This document shows, one piece after another, positions 25,643-33,764 of a DNA stretch of 64,000 nucleotides (its first letter is position 1; every line of letters starts with the position of its first letter). Made by a program: the position numbers and the translations under genes. The notes under the pieces are model-generated. The model saw only the letters and a list, made by a program, of their open reading frames with translations, did no database searches and was not told where the DNA came from. The stretch covers positions 145,691-209,690 of the forward strand of contig NZ_LUUB01000090.1 of the NCBI RefSeq assembly GCF_001641635.1, given 5' to 3'. This DNA is from Bradyrhizobium centrolobii. Lineage in GTDB: Bacteria > Pseudomonadota > Alphaproteobacteria > Rhizobiales > Xanthobacteraceae.

Positions 25643-26260
25643 ATGACGACCAAGGGAACTGTCTACGTCATCGACGACGACGAAGCGGTGCGGGACTCGC
25701 TGAACTTCCTTCTGGACTCCTCGGGCTTCAGCGTCACGCTGTTCGACAGCGCGCAGGATTTTCTTGACGCCCTGCCCGGCCTTGCCTTCGGCTGCGTCGT
25801 ATCCGACGTGCGCATGCCAGGCCTTGACGGGATCGAGCTCCTGAAACGGATGAAGGCGCAGAACAGCCCGTTTCCGATCCTGATCATGACCGGCCATGGC
25901 GACGTGACGCTCGCGGTCGAGGCGATGAAGCTCGGTGCGGTCGACTTCATCGAGAAGCCGTTCGAGGACGACCGCCTCACCACCATGATCGAATCGGCGA
26001 TCCGCCAGGCCGAGCCTGCGGCCAAGAACGAGGCCATCGCGCAGGACATCGCCGCCCGCGTCGCTGCCTTGAGCCCGCGCGAGCGCCAGGTCATGGACGG
26101 GCTGATCGCGGGCCTCTCCAACAAGCTGATCGCGCGCGAATACGACATCAGCCCGCGCACCATCGAAGTGTACCGAGCCAATGTGATGACCAAGATGCAG
26201 GCCAACAGCCTCTCGGAGCTGGTGCGGCTGGCGATGCGCGCGGGCCTGATCAAGGATTGA
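25643..26260 (+). CDS. fixJ: response regulator FixJ
   Basis: The 205-residue regulator has a receiver domain (about 1-125) and a LuxR-type helix-turn-helix (about 140-200, LSPRERQVMDGLIAGLSNKLIA). The phospho-acceptor is Asp55 in CVVSDVRMPG, with Asp11-Asp12 in the acidic pocket, Thr82 in IMTGHG and Lys105 in IEKPFE. When phosphorylated by FixL it activates fixK2 transcription. It starts 3 bp after fixL and is almost certainly in the same transcript. Length and motifs match known FixJ proteins. Confidence 0.96.
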   Translation: MTTKGTVYVIDDDEAVRDSLNFLLDSSGFSVTLFDSAQDFLDALPGLAFGCVVSDVRMPGLDGIELLKRMKAQNSPFPILIMTGHGDVTLAVEAMKLGAVDFIEKPFEDDRLTTMIESAIRQAEPAAKNEAIAQDIAARVAALSPRERQVMDGLIAGLSNKLIAREYDISPRTIEVYRANVMTKMQANSLSELVRLAMRAGLIKD

Positions 26261-26303
26261 GGCAGGTCAAAATCCTCCCGTCAGGCTGTGGTAGCCAAGC
26301 GGC

Positions 26304-26720
26304 ATGATTGAGATCGGCCCGCACCAAGAGCGGCTCTCCTCCGCCGCAAAGCCGATGGTCTTTGTAGTCGATGACGATGCCGCCGTCCTCGGATCCCTGC
26401 GGTTCCTGCTGGAAACCGACGGCTTTGCCGTGCGGACCTTCCGGAGCGGCACGGCGCTGCTCAATGCCGCTGGCGCGTCGGGAGCGGACTGCTACGTGAT
26501 CGACTACAAGATGCCGGACATCAACGGCATCGAGCTCGCCGGCCGCTTGCACAAATCGGATGACGCCCCGCCGGTGATCCTGATCACGGGCTATCCGGAC
26601 GAGAACATCTCGGCGCGGGCTGCCGCGGTCGGGGTGAAGGACGTGCTGTTGAAGCCCCTTCTCGACGAGAGCCTGATCAAACGGATCCGCCGGGCCATCC
26701 AGGACAAACACAGAAGTTGA
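26304..26720 (+). CDS. single-domain receiver protein between fixJ and fixK2
   Basis: The 138-residue protein is a lone CheY-like receiver with no output domain. Its phospho-acceptor is Asp67 in YVIDYKMP, with acidic Asp23-Asp24 in FVVDDD, Thr95 in LITGYP and Lys117 in LLKPL. A gene of this kind sits at the same place in other Bradyrhizobium fix islands. It could act as a phosphate sink or co-regulator in the FixLJ cascade. The start ATG at 26304 adds about 17 residues before the domain; MVFVVDDD is an alternative start. Its exact job is not evident from sequence. Confidence 0.9.
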   Translation: MIEIGPHQERLSSAAKPMVFVVDDDAAVLGSLRFLLETDGFAVRTFRSGTALLNAAGASGADCYVIDYKMPDINGIELAGRLHKSDDAPPVILITGYPDENISARAAAVGVKDVLLKPLLDESLIKRIRRAIQDKHRS

Positions 26721-26731
26721 CCTACGGGATT

Positions 26732-26743
26732 CTACCTAGGTAG
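26732..26743 (+). promoter_or_regulatory. perfect 12-bp palindrome upstream of fixK2
   Basis: CTACCTAGGTAG lies about 80 bp upstream of the fixK2 start, in the 102-bp gap after the receiver gene. FixJ is known to activate fixK2 from this region in Bradyrhizobium, so the palindrome is a candidate site, but I cannot match it to a verified FixJ site. Confidence 0.45.
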
Positions 26744-26822
26744 ACCTCCCTAAGATATCGCTCGAATTTTCCTGACGCTCAATCCAGCGTAGCAATGAGC
26801 CATCACAACGGAGATGGCACAG

Positions 26823-27527
26823 ATGCTTACCCAGTCGCTCAACGCAAAGGCGATCAACACCCAGATCAGCGGCGGCAAGGTTGGCCCTGCCGTTCATCCC
26901 GTTTCCGACCAGTTTGGCGCGATCACCGGCCATGTCGGCCTCGTCGCCACCGAATTCTCCTACCACAAGGACGAGGAGATCTATGGCGAGGACGAGCCGG
27001 CCGAATATGTCTACCAGGTCGTTTCCGGCGCCGTGCGCAGCTACAAGCTGCTCTCCGACGGCCGCCGCCAGATCGGCGCCTTCCATCTTCCCGGCGACGT
27101 GTTCGGCCTCGAATCCGGCGCCACCCACCGACTCGCGGCCGAGGCCATCATCGACACCACCGTGCGCCTGGTGAAGCGCGCAAGCCTCGAAAAGGCAGCC
27201 GGCACCGACGTCCAGGTCGCCCGCAAGCTCTGGACCATGACTGCGTCCGAACTGCGTCACGCCGAGGACCACATGCTGCTGCTCGGCCGCAAGACCGCCA
27301 TGGAGCGCGTCGCCACCTTCCTGCTGGAAATGGACCGGCGCCTCGCCGTCGCCGGCATGATGGCGCTACCGATGTGCCGCCGCGACATCGGCGACTATCT
27401 CGGCCTCACGCTCGAGACAGTGTCGCGCGCGCTGTCCCAGCTTCATGCGCAGGGCATTCTCGGTTTCTCCGGTGCGCGCCAGATCGTGCTGCGCAACCGC
27501 CAGCGCCTGCACAATCTCGACGCCTGA
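26823..27527 (+). CDS. fixK2: CRP/FNR family regulator FixK2
   Basis: The 234-residue activator has a cyclic-nucleotide-binding-type barrel (about 35-140) without the FNR iron-sulfur cysteines, and a CRP-type helix-turn-helix (about 185-215, CRRDIGDYLGLTLETVSRAL). Cys185 in LPMCRRDIG corresponds to the oxidation-sensitive Cys183 described for Bradyrhizobium FixK2. It binds TTG-N8-CAA boxes such as those before usp, fixN and fixG. Two ATGs are possible; the one at 26823 has GGAG at a 9-bp spacing, whereas the GGAG abuts the ATG at 26814. A strong terminator follows the gene. Confidence 0.95.
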   Translation: MLTQSLNAKAINTQISGGKVGPAVHPVSDQFGAITGHVGLVATEFSYHKDEEIYGEDEPAEYVYQVVSGAVRSYKLLSDGRRQIGAFHLPGDVFGLESGATHRLAAEAIIDTTVRLVKRASLEKAAGTDVQVARKLWTMTASELRHAEDHMLLLGRKTAMERVATFLLEMDRRLAVAGMMALPMCRRDIGDYLGLTLETVSRALSQLHAQGILGFSGARQIVLRNRQRLHNLDA

Positions 27528-27548
27528 TCCGTTTCTCCCTGCTGACTT

Positions 27549-27583
27549 GGCCGGCCGAATGCGTTCGGCCGGCCCTTTCTTTT
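27549..27583 (+). terminator. rho-independent terminator after fixK2
   Basis: A perfect stem pairs GGCCGGCCGAA with TTCGGCCGGCC around a TGCG loop, followed by CTTTCTTTT. It ends the fixLJ-receiver-fixK2 region just before the convergent MFS gene. Confidence 0.93.
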
Positions 27584-27590
27584 CCGGCGA

Positions 27591-28910
27591 TCATATCGCT
27601 CTGCGCCTTGTTTCCGGCATCACCAACAAGATCAGCAGGAAGCCTGTCGCGGCAACGCTGGAAAGCCCAATGAAGGCGGTGGCGTTACCGAACTTGTCGC
27701 TGATGAAGCCGCCGAGCACCGTGCTCAGGGATGCACCGATGCCGGTCGCGGTGCCGACGATGCCTTGAGCTAGGTTGAAATGGCCACTGCCGAAGGCAAC
27801 GTCAGCAACGATCAGCGGAATCATCACCGCGAACACCGCGGCGGTGATGCCGTCGAACACCTGCACCAGCACGACCAGATAGGGATCGCGCACGGTCGCG
27901 AACAACAGGCCGCGGATCGTCAGCGCGCCGAAGCCGATCAGGAGCAGTGGCCGCCGGCCCCAGCCCTGCGCCTTGCGCCCGACGGTGGGTGACAGCAGCG
28001 CCACGATCGCTTGCGGCACGATGATGCAGGCGGCGACGAGGATCGTCGCCCACTGGCTCGACCGCGCCGTCACTGCGCTTGCCATCAACGGCAGCATCGC
28101 AGCATTCGCAAGCTGCAACAGCATCACGCTCAGCGCGAACACCAGGAGCGGCCGCTGCCGCACCAGATGCCACACATTGGTGTCGCCGCGATCGGCTGCC
28201 TCGCGCGGCATCTCGCCGTGACAGCGTGCAATGTCGACCTCTTCCTCGCGGATGCGCGACAACGCGATCAGGGTCGGGATTGCGAGCAGGAACGTGACCA
28301 GGAACACCGAGCGGCTCGACAGGAGATAGCCGGCCGTGCCCATCACCGCGGCGGCGACGCCGTTGCCGAGGGATGCAAAGCGGGCGTTGCGGCCGAGCCG
28401 CTCGCCGATGGCGAGCGGGCCGACCAGGCCGAGGCTGATCGCCGCGATCGCGGGCCCCAGCACGCAGCTCGCGGCCGCGTGCAGCGTCGCAGCCGTCACC
28501 ACCACCGGAAAGATCGGCATCGCCGCATAGGCCAGCGCGCAGAAGCCGATCGTCACGATCGCGAGTGCTGCGACCAGCCGCTCGGACTTCGCGGCGTCGA
28601 TGATCGCCCCACCCGGCATCTGCCCGATCAGCCCGACGATCCCGCCGATTGACAGCACGAGGCCGATCTCGACCTGGGTCCATTTCTGCGTCGTCAGATA
28701 GACCGCGATGAAGGGACCGAACCCGGTCTGCACGTCGGCAAGGAAGAAGATGAACCAGTCGAGTCCGCGCAGGCTCTGACGCGACGGCGCCGGAAGACCG
28801 ACCGGTGCCGGCGCGGTGCCGACTTGTCCGGCGCGGCCACCACGATCGTCAACGACATCCTTCGGCTTCTTCGACAAGAGCACAGGCGATCGGCCCTCCC
28901 CGCACCTCAC
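27591..28910 (-). CDS. MFS transporter
   Basis: The 439-residue protein has about 12 membrane helices in two halves after a charged leader of roughly 45 residues. The loop after helix 2 (GQMPGGAIIDAAKSERL, about 96-112) fits the family. It likely exports a small molecule. A GTG at 28910 overlaps the stop of the PRC-barrel gene in a GTGA junction, which suggests coupled translation and supports this start, although the leader is long. It is the last gene of a minus-strand run that begins with an ABC exporter. The substrate is unknown. Confidence 0.82.
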   Translation of the reverse strand: MRCGEGRSPVLLSKKPKDVVDDRGGRAGQVGTAPAPVGLPAPSRQSLRGLDWFIFFLADVQTGFGPFIAVYLTTQKWTQVEIGLVLSIGGIVGLIGQMPGGAIIDAAKSERLVAALAIVTIGFCALAYAAMPIFPVVVTAATLHAAASCVLGPAIAAISLGLVGPLAIGERLGRNARFASLGNGVAAAVMGTAGYLLSSRSVFLVTFLLAIPTLIALSRIREEEVDIARCHGEMPREAADRGDTNVWHLVRQRPLLVFALSVMLLQLANAAMLPLMASAVTARSSQWATILVAACIIVPQAIVALLSPTVGRKAQGWGRRPLLLIGFGALTIRGLLFATVRDPYLVVLVQVFDGITAAVFAVMIPLIVADVAFGSGHFNLAQGIVGTATGIGASLSTVLGGFISDKFGNATAFIGLSSVAATGFLLILLVMPETRRRAI

Positions 28911-29431
28911 GGAATTGCTTGCAGCGGCTGCAGGCTGCCGGACGCGCCGAGCACGACCATCGGCGTGTCCTCCTTGAACTCCGGCGCGGCCGCAACCTGC
29001 GCCTTGGTCAGTTCCAGCGTAATGCTGCCCTTCTTGGTGGCGATCTTGCCGAAACGCAGCGCATTCCAGTCCACCACGATCTTGCGGCTGCCGACGCCGA
29101 GGAAGCCACCGAAATCGATCACGGCGGCGCGGACGTGGCCGTCGCGATCGACGATGACGTCGACGATACGACCCATGTCCTCGTCCGCCGCGCTGCGCAC
29201 GTCACGGCCGAGCACGCCATGGGCGTCGCTCGCTCCGATAATGGTCACCGACGGTGGCGGCGCGGCGTCCTTCGGCGTGACCGTTACCGTTGATGCCGGC
29301 GGCTGTACCACCGGCGACGGCGCATTCGGTTCACTCTGGGCCGCGGGTTGCTCCTCCGCGGCTCGCGAGGCTGCGACCGCCAAACCCGCAACGATCGCCA
29401 TGCTCAGGATCACTCGCCCGACGGTACGCAT
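28907..29431 (-). CDS. exported PRC-barrel domain protein
   Basis: The 174-residue protein has a signal peptide (about 1-24, MRTVGRVILSMAIVAGLAVA then SRAAEE), a Pro/Ala-rich linker and a PRC-barrel at about 70-150 (GVLGRDVRSAADEDMGRIVDVIVD, then VIDFGGFLGVGSRKIVVDW). PRC-barrel proteins bind RNA or protein partners and are often stress-linked in rhizobia. It starts 27 bp after the debranching-type enzyme and overlaps the next gene by 4 bp, so it belongs to that operon. The partner is unknown. Confidence 0.83.
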   Translation of the reverse strand: MRTVGRVILSMAIVAGLAVAASRAAEEQPAAQSEPNAPSPVVQPPASTVTVTPKDAAPPPSVTIIGASDAHGVLGRDVRSAADEDMGRIVDVIVDRDGHVRAAVIDFGGFLGVGSRKIVVDWNALRFGKIATKKGSITLELTKAQVAAAPEFKEDTPMVVLGASGSLQPLQAIP

Positions 29432-29458
29432 ACATACACCCTCCTTGCGGCGCGCCTG

Positions 29459-31663
29459 CTAGCGCGCCAGCACGATCGATACCTGGATCTGGCCGCGCGT
29501 GCGCAGCACCTCCAGCGCGACGTCGTCGCCGTGGCGGCTGACGCGCAGATCGACGCTCGAATCGCCCAACCGCAGTTCGCGCAGGATCACCTCGTTCAGG
29601 AACGCCGGCAGGTGCGGATTGCGCAGCCGGATCTCGCCGCGCGCGACATCGAACTCGATGCCAAGCGCCGCTTCCAGCAGCGTGAACGGGGTGGCGCTCG
29701 CCCAGGCCTGCGGCGCGCAGGCAACCGGATAGAGTGTCGGGCCGCGCCGCTTCTCGCGCCGAAAGCCGCAGAACAATTCCGGCAGCCGGCGCAGGTCCAT
29801 ATAGGTCGCGGCGTCGAACAGCCCCTTGAAGACATGCGCCACCGAATGCTTGAGCCCGTACCGCGCGAGCCCGAGCGCGATCAGCGCGTTGTCATGCGGC
29901 CAGACCGAGCCGTCGTGATAGGACATCGGGTTGTAGCGCACCTCGCCTCGCGCGACCGTGCGGATGCCCCAGCCGGAGAAGAAATGCGGCTGCATCAAGT
30001 CGGCCGCGACCCGCTTGGCGCGATCCTCGCGGATCATGCTGCTGAACAGGAGCTGCCCGGCATTGGAGGTCCGCACCTTGCACGGACGCTTCTTGCCGTC
30101 GAGTGCGAGCGCATAGGTGCCGAGTTCCTCGCACCAGAACGCGTTCTCGAAACGCTCGGCCAGTGCCTTGGCTTCCGCCTCGAGCTGCCTCACGCGTTCC
30201 GGCTTGCCGAGCCGCAGCGCGCAGCGCGCGGCGAGCTGCTTGGCGGCAAAGACGTAGCCCTGCACCTCGGCCAGCGCAATATATCCTTCCGCGAGCTGGC
30301 CGTCGGCATGGAAGATCGCGTCGTATGAGTCCTTCCAGCCCTGGTTGGCAAGCCCCTGCTCGGAGGCGCGCTGATATTCGACGAAACCGTCCTGATCGGG
30401 ATCGCCGGGGCCATCAATCCAGGCCAGCCCCGCCTCGATCGCAGGCCACAGCTCGATCAGCGTCTCCTCATCGCCGGTGCGCTCGAAATAACGCCCGGCA
30501 AGCAGGACGAACAATGCGGTCGAATCCACGCTGCCGTAATATTGCGCGAACGGCACCTCGCGCAGCGCAGCCATCTCGCCGCCCCGCATCTCATGCAGGA
30601 TCTTTCCGGGCGCCGCGTCGGCCAGCGGATCGACCAACTTCGCCTGGAAATGCGCAAGCCGTCGCAAGACGCCTTTCGCGACCCGCGGATCGACCCACAG
30701 CATCTGAAGCGCCGTGATCAAGCCGTCGCGGCCGAAGGTCGTCGAATACCAGGGAATGCCGGCATAGGGATAGCGGCCCTGCGGCGTCTCCGTCATCAGC
30801 ATGTTGAGGTCGGCCATCGCCTGGCACAGCACCTCGTTGAAGATGTTGTTGGAGGTTTCGATGCTGGCCGCGCCGATCGTCGAATGGCGCATCTCGCGGC
30901 GGTGGGCAAGCAGACCCTTGAAGAAGCGCGCCGGCTTCTGCGTTATCGGCCGGTTGCAGGACACGGCCACGAACAGCGATTTTGCCTCATGTGGATCCAG
31001 CTCGAGCTGCCAGGTGGCGGCATTCACCGAGAGCCGGGTCGGGCGCGGATCGAAATGCAGGCCGGTGGTGCGCTCGGTCTCATCGAGGCCGCGATATTCG
31101 AACAGGACGTCGGTGGGCCCGAGCAGCCGGCTCGAGCCGATCCCACGGCGTGGACGCCGCTCACCTCGGACCTCGAACAGATCGGCGAAATCATTGTCGA
31201 ACAGCAGCGTCAGCTGGAAGCTGGCGCGCTGCTCGCCATGGTTTTGTACGCCGATGCGCTGGTACGCCGTACCGCGCCACAGAAAGATCGTGCGCACGAT
31301 GTGCAGCAGATCCTTTTGCAGCACGATGCGGCCCTGGCGATAGATGTCGGGATTGGTGAGGTCGACCGTCAGCCCCGAATTATCGTCGCGCAAATTCGAG
31401 CCGAGCAGCAGCGGTTGCAGATCGTCGAGCACGAGCTCGAGGCGCGCCAGATAGCGGGTGTCGCAATGAAACAGCCCGTCGGGGCCGCCGGCGGAAGCCC
31501 CGATGTCACCATGGCTGTCGAGCACGATGAAGGTGTCGTCATGCTTGAGCGAGCGCCGCGGCCGCGCCGCGGGTCCCGTCATCGGAATGTAAAATGCCTG
31601 CTCCGCGACGGCTTCCACGGTCCGCGACACGGAGACGATCTGGGTTACGGCTTCGGCCGACAT
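29459..31663 (-). CDS. amylo-alpha-1,6-glucosidase-type glycogen debranching enzyme
   Basis: The 734-residue protein combines an N-terminal beta-sandwich domain of bacterial debranching enzymes (about 30-260) with a six-hairpin glucosidase barrel (about 290-690). Family landmarks are GIPWYSTTFGRDGLITALQMLW, given here as the region near 300-325, SYHDGSVWPHDNALIALGL near 583-601 and CAPQAWASATPF near 649-660. The protein would hydrolyse alpha-1,6 branches or related glucosides. There is no signal peptide, so it is probably cytoplasmic. It lies in a run with an ABC exporter and a PRC-barrel protein and near a glycosyltransferase, suggesting glycan or trehalose/glycogen handling under stress. 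The exact substrate is unproven. Confidence 0.82.
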   Translation of the reverse strand: MSAEAVTQIVSVSRTVEAVAEQAFYIPMTGPAARPRRSLKHDDTFIVLDSHGDIGASAGGPDGLFHCDTRYLARLELVLDDLQPLLLGSNLRDDNSGLTVDLTNPDIYRQGRIVLQKDLLHIVRTIFLWRGTAYQRIGVQNHGEQRASFQLTLLFDNDFADLFEVRGERRPRRGIGSSRLLGPTDVLFEYRGLDETERTTGLHFDPRPTRLSVNAATWQLELDPHEAKSLFVAVSCNRPITQKPARFFKGLLAHRREMRHSTIGAASIETSNNIFNEVLCQAMADLNMLMTETPQGRYPYAGIPWYSTTFGRDGLITALQMLWVDPRVAKGVLRRLAHFQAKLVDPLADAAPGKILHEMRGGEMAALREVPFAQYYGSVDSTALFVLLAGRYFERTGDEETLIELWPAIEAGLAWIDGPGDPDQDGFVEYQRASEQGLANQGWKDSYDAIFHADGQLAEGYIALAEVQGYVFAAKQLAARCALRLGKPERVRQLEAEAKALAERFENAFWCEELGTYALALDGKKRPCKVRTSNAGQLLFSSMIREDRAKRVAADLMQPHFFSGWGIRTVARGEVRYNPMSYHDGSVWPHDNALIALGLARYGLKHSVAHVFKGLFDAATYMDLRRLPELFCGFRREKRRGPTLYPVACAPQAWASATPFTLLEAALGIEFDVARGEIRLRNPHLPAFLNEVILRELRLGDSSVDLRVSRHGDDVALEVLRTRGQIQVSIVLAR

Positions 31664-31721
31664 GAACTGCTCCCCTGCGCCTTACTTCGAAACGCAACCG
31701 ACGCGAACACGACTCTTGGAT

Positions 31722-33485
31722 CTACGCGGCGAATTTCGCGAGCCGGCTCATCTCCTGCGTCACCAGCTCACGATACGGCCCGTGGCTCTGCATCAGGCGA
31801 TCCGGCGCTCCGTCCTCGATGATCTTGCCGGCCTTCAGCACGACAACGCGATCGAAGTTGCGCAGCGTCGCGAGGCGATGCGCGATCGCGACGACGGTGC
31901 GTCCGCGCATCAGCCGTGTCAATGCCTCGCGGATCGCCTCCTCGGACTCGCTGTCGAGCGCCGCGGTCGCCTCGTCCAGCAGCAGGATCGGCGCATCCTT
32001 CAGGAAGGCGCGGGCAATCGCGATGCGCTGCCGCTGGCCGCCGGACATCTTGACCCCGCGGTCGCCAACCATGGTGTCGAGACCTTCCGGCAGGCTCTCG
32101 ACGAAATCGCAGCGCGCCGCGATCGCCGCGCGCAGCACCTCGTCGTCCGTCGCGTTCGGCCGACCGTAGCGGATGTTCTCTCGGATCGAGCGGTGGAACA
32201 GCGAGATGTCCTGGGGCACGACCGAGATGGACTCGCGTAGGCTCTGTTGCGTCACCATGGAAATGTCCTGGCCATCGACGGTCACGCTGCCTTCGTCGAC
32301 ATCGTAGAATCGCTGAAGCAGCGTGAACAGGGTCGACTTGCCGCCACCGGACTGGCCGACGAGACCGACACGCTGACCGGGCTGCAGACGCAGGCTGAAA
32401 CGCTCGAAGATCTTCTCCCCGCCGGGGTAGCCGAAGGTGACATTATTAAATGCGATCGCGGCACCGTTCTTGACCAGCGGCTCGGCCTCGGGGTGATCAC
32501 GCAATTCATGCGGTACCAAAAGCGTCGCGATCGCCTCGGTCAACCGCGCCACGTGCTGGGTGACGTCGACCAATGCCACGGCGAGATCGCGCGTCGCATT
32601 CAGGATGGACAGACCCAGCGTGCAGACCAGCACGACGTCGCCGGTGGTCGCCTCGCCCTTCTGCCAGAGCGTGATCGCCCAGGCCATGAGCGCGACAGTC
32701 AAGACGACGGTCACGCCGGCGTGAGTGAGCCGAAGCTTCTCGAGATAGCGCAGGCTGCGACCCCGCGCGGTGAGTTCCCGGTTCACGGTGGCATCGAAGC
32801 GCTCGTGCTCGTGACCGATGCCACAGAAGGCCCGCACAAGCGGCATGTTGCTGATGACATCGATCATCTCGCCGTCCACGACCGCAGCCTTGTCGGCGAA
32901 GTCATCATGCAGGGGCTTGCCGGCCGCCGCGAGATGGAACATCGCGATCACCATGCCACCGGCAATCGCGATCAGTCCTGCTGCCATATAAGGGCTCACG
33001 GTTCCGATCAGCAGGATTGCCGCAATTGTGGCGATGCAAGGCGGCAACACATTCCAGACGAACATGTTCTCCACTGTGAACACGGCGTTCGATGTTGCGG
33101 TGATGCGGCTCGTCAGCATACCCGGCATGCGATCCGAGAAATAGGCGGGCGCGTGGCCAGTCAGATGCCGGAAAATGTCACGTCGCAAGTCGCCGGTGAC
33201 GCGGACGAAGGTAAAGCTCGCTGTCCAGCTCGCGATCCGCCACAGGAAGTTGTCTGCGGCAATCAGCGACATGAGTAAAATGAATGCCAGCCATACGCTA
33301 CCGCCATGTGACGGCCCCGCGGAGAGGCTGTCGACCAACGACTTGACGCCATATTGGGTGCCCACCGAGCACGCAACGGCTGCAACGACGGCGGTGAGGA
33401 TCACCAGATGCGACGCGAGCCGGCGGCGAAGATAGCGTAAGACAAAGGAAAACGGCCTGCGCGCATATGCAGAAAGGTGATCCAT
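31722..33485 (-). CDS. ABC exporter, fused membrane and ATPase domains
   Basis: The 587-residue half-transporter has six membrane helices at about 20-310 and an ATPase domain at about 345-580. The Walker A motif is GQSGGGKST, the signature is MSGGQRQR and the Walker B is ILLLDEATAALD, with His switch in VVAIAHRLAT. Such proteins dimerise and export lipids, glycans or drugs. It is the first gene of the minus-strand run ABC-debranching enzyme-PRC-MFS, and is divergent from a glycosyltransferase gene. A near-consensus EcfG promoter lies 50 bp upstream. Confidence 0.9.
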   Translation of the reverse strand: MDHLSAYARRPFSFVLRYLRRRLASHLVILTAVVAAVACSVGTQYGVKSLVDSLSAGPSHGGSVWLAFILLMSLIAADNFLWRIASWTASFTFVRVTGDLRRDIFRHLTGHAPAYFSDRMPGMLTSRITATSNAVFTVENMFVWNVLPPCIATIAAILLIGTVSPYMAAGLIAIAGGMVIAMFHLAAAGKPLHDDFADKAAVVDGEMIDVISNMPLVRAFCGIGHEHERFDATVNRELTARGRSLRYLEKLRLTHAGVTVVLTVALMAWAITLWQKGEATTGDVVLVCTLGLSILNATRDLAVALVDVTQHVARLTEAIATLLVPHELRDHPEAEPLVKNGAAIAFNNVTFGYPGGEKIFERFSLRLQPGQRVGLVGQSGGGKSTLFTLLQRFYDVDEGSVTVDGQDISMVTQQSLRESISVVPQDISLFHRSIRENIRYGRPNATDDEVLRAAIAARCDFVESLPEGLDTMVGDRGVKMSGGQRQRIAIARAFLKDAPILLLDEATAALDSESEEAIREALTRLMRGRTVVAIAHRLATLRNFDRVVVLKAGKIIEDGAPDRLMQSHGPYRELVTQEMSRLAKFAA

Positions 33486-33535
33486 GTGATTGCAACCCCG
33501 TCGTGATGATTTCGATTTTTGTTACTGGTCGACTG

Positions 33536-33561
33536 AACTTCGGCCGGCTGGCCTCGGTTCC
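33536..33561 (-). promoter_or_regulatory. probable EcfG-type promoter for the ABC exporter operon
   Basis: On the minus strand GGAAC is followed after 17 bases by AGTT, one mismatch from the general-stress consensus GGAAC-N16/17-CGTT. It ends about 50 bp before the ABC gene start and faces away from the perfect match on the other strand. Confidence 0.5.
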
Positions 33562-33663
33562 GTCCCAATGCCATCACGACATGCGGATAAGGACGATCTG
33601 AGAAGAGGAGATGGCAGTATCGAGACGAGCACCGATGTGTCGAATAAGTAACGTTTGCCGTAA

Positions 33664-33688
33664 GGAACTTCGCAACTGCGGGAACGTT
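33664..33688 (+). promoter_or_regulatory. EcfG-type general stress promoter of the glycosyltransferase gene
   Basis: GGAAC at 33664 and CGTT at 33685 are separated by exactly 16 bases, a perfect match to the sigma-EcfG consensus known in Bradyrhizobium and relatives. The glycosyltransferase start codon is 76 bp downstream. Confidence 0.72.
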
Positions 33689-33764
33689 CCCTTCGCTGGC
33701 ATTGCCGGTGCCGAAAATGCTGGGGGCTTTTCAACGTCCATGATCGCATAGAGGAGATGGTGAG

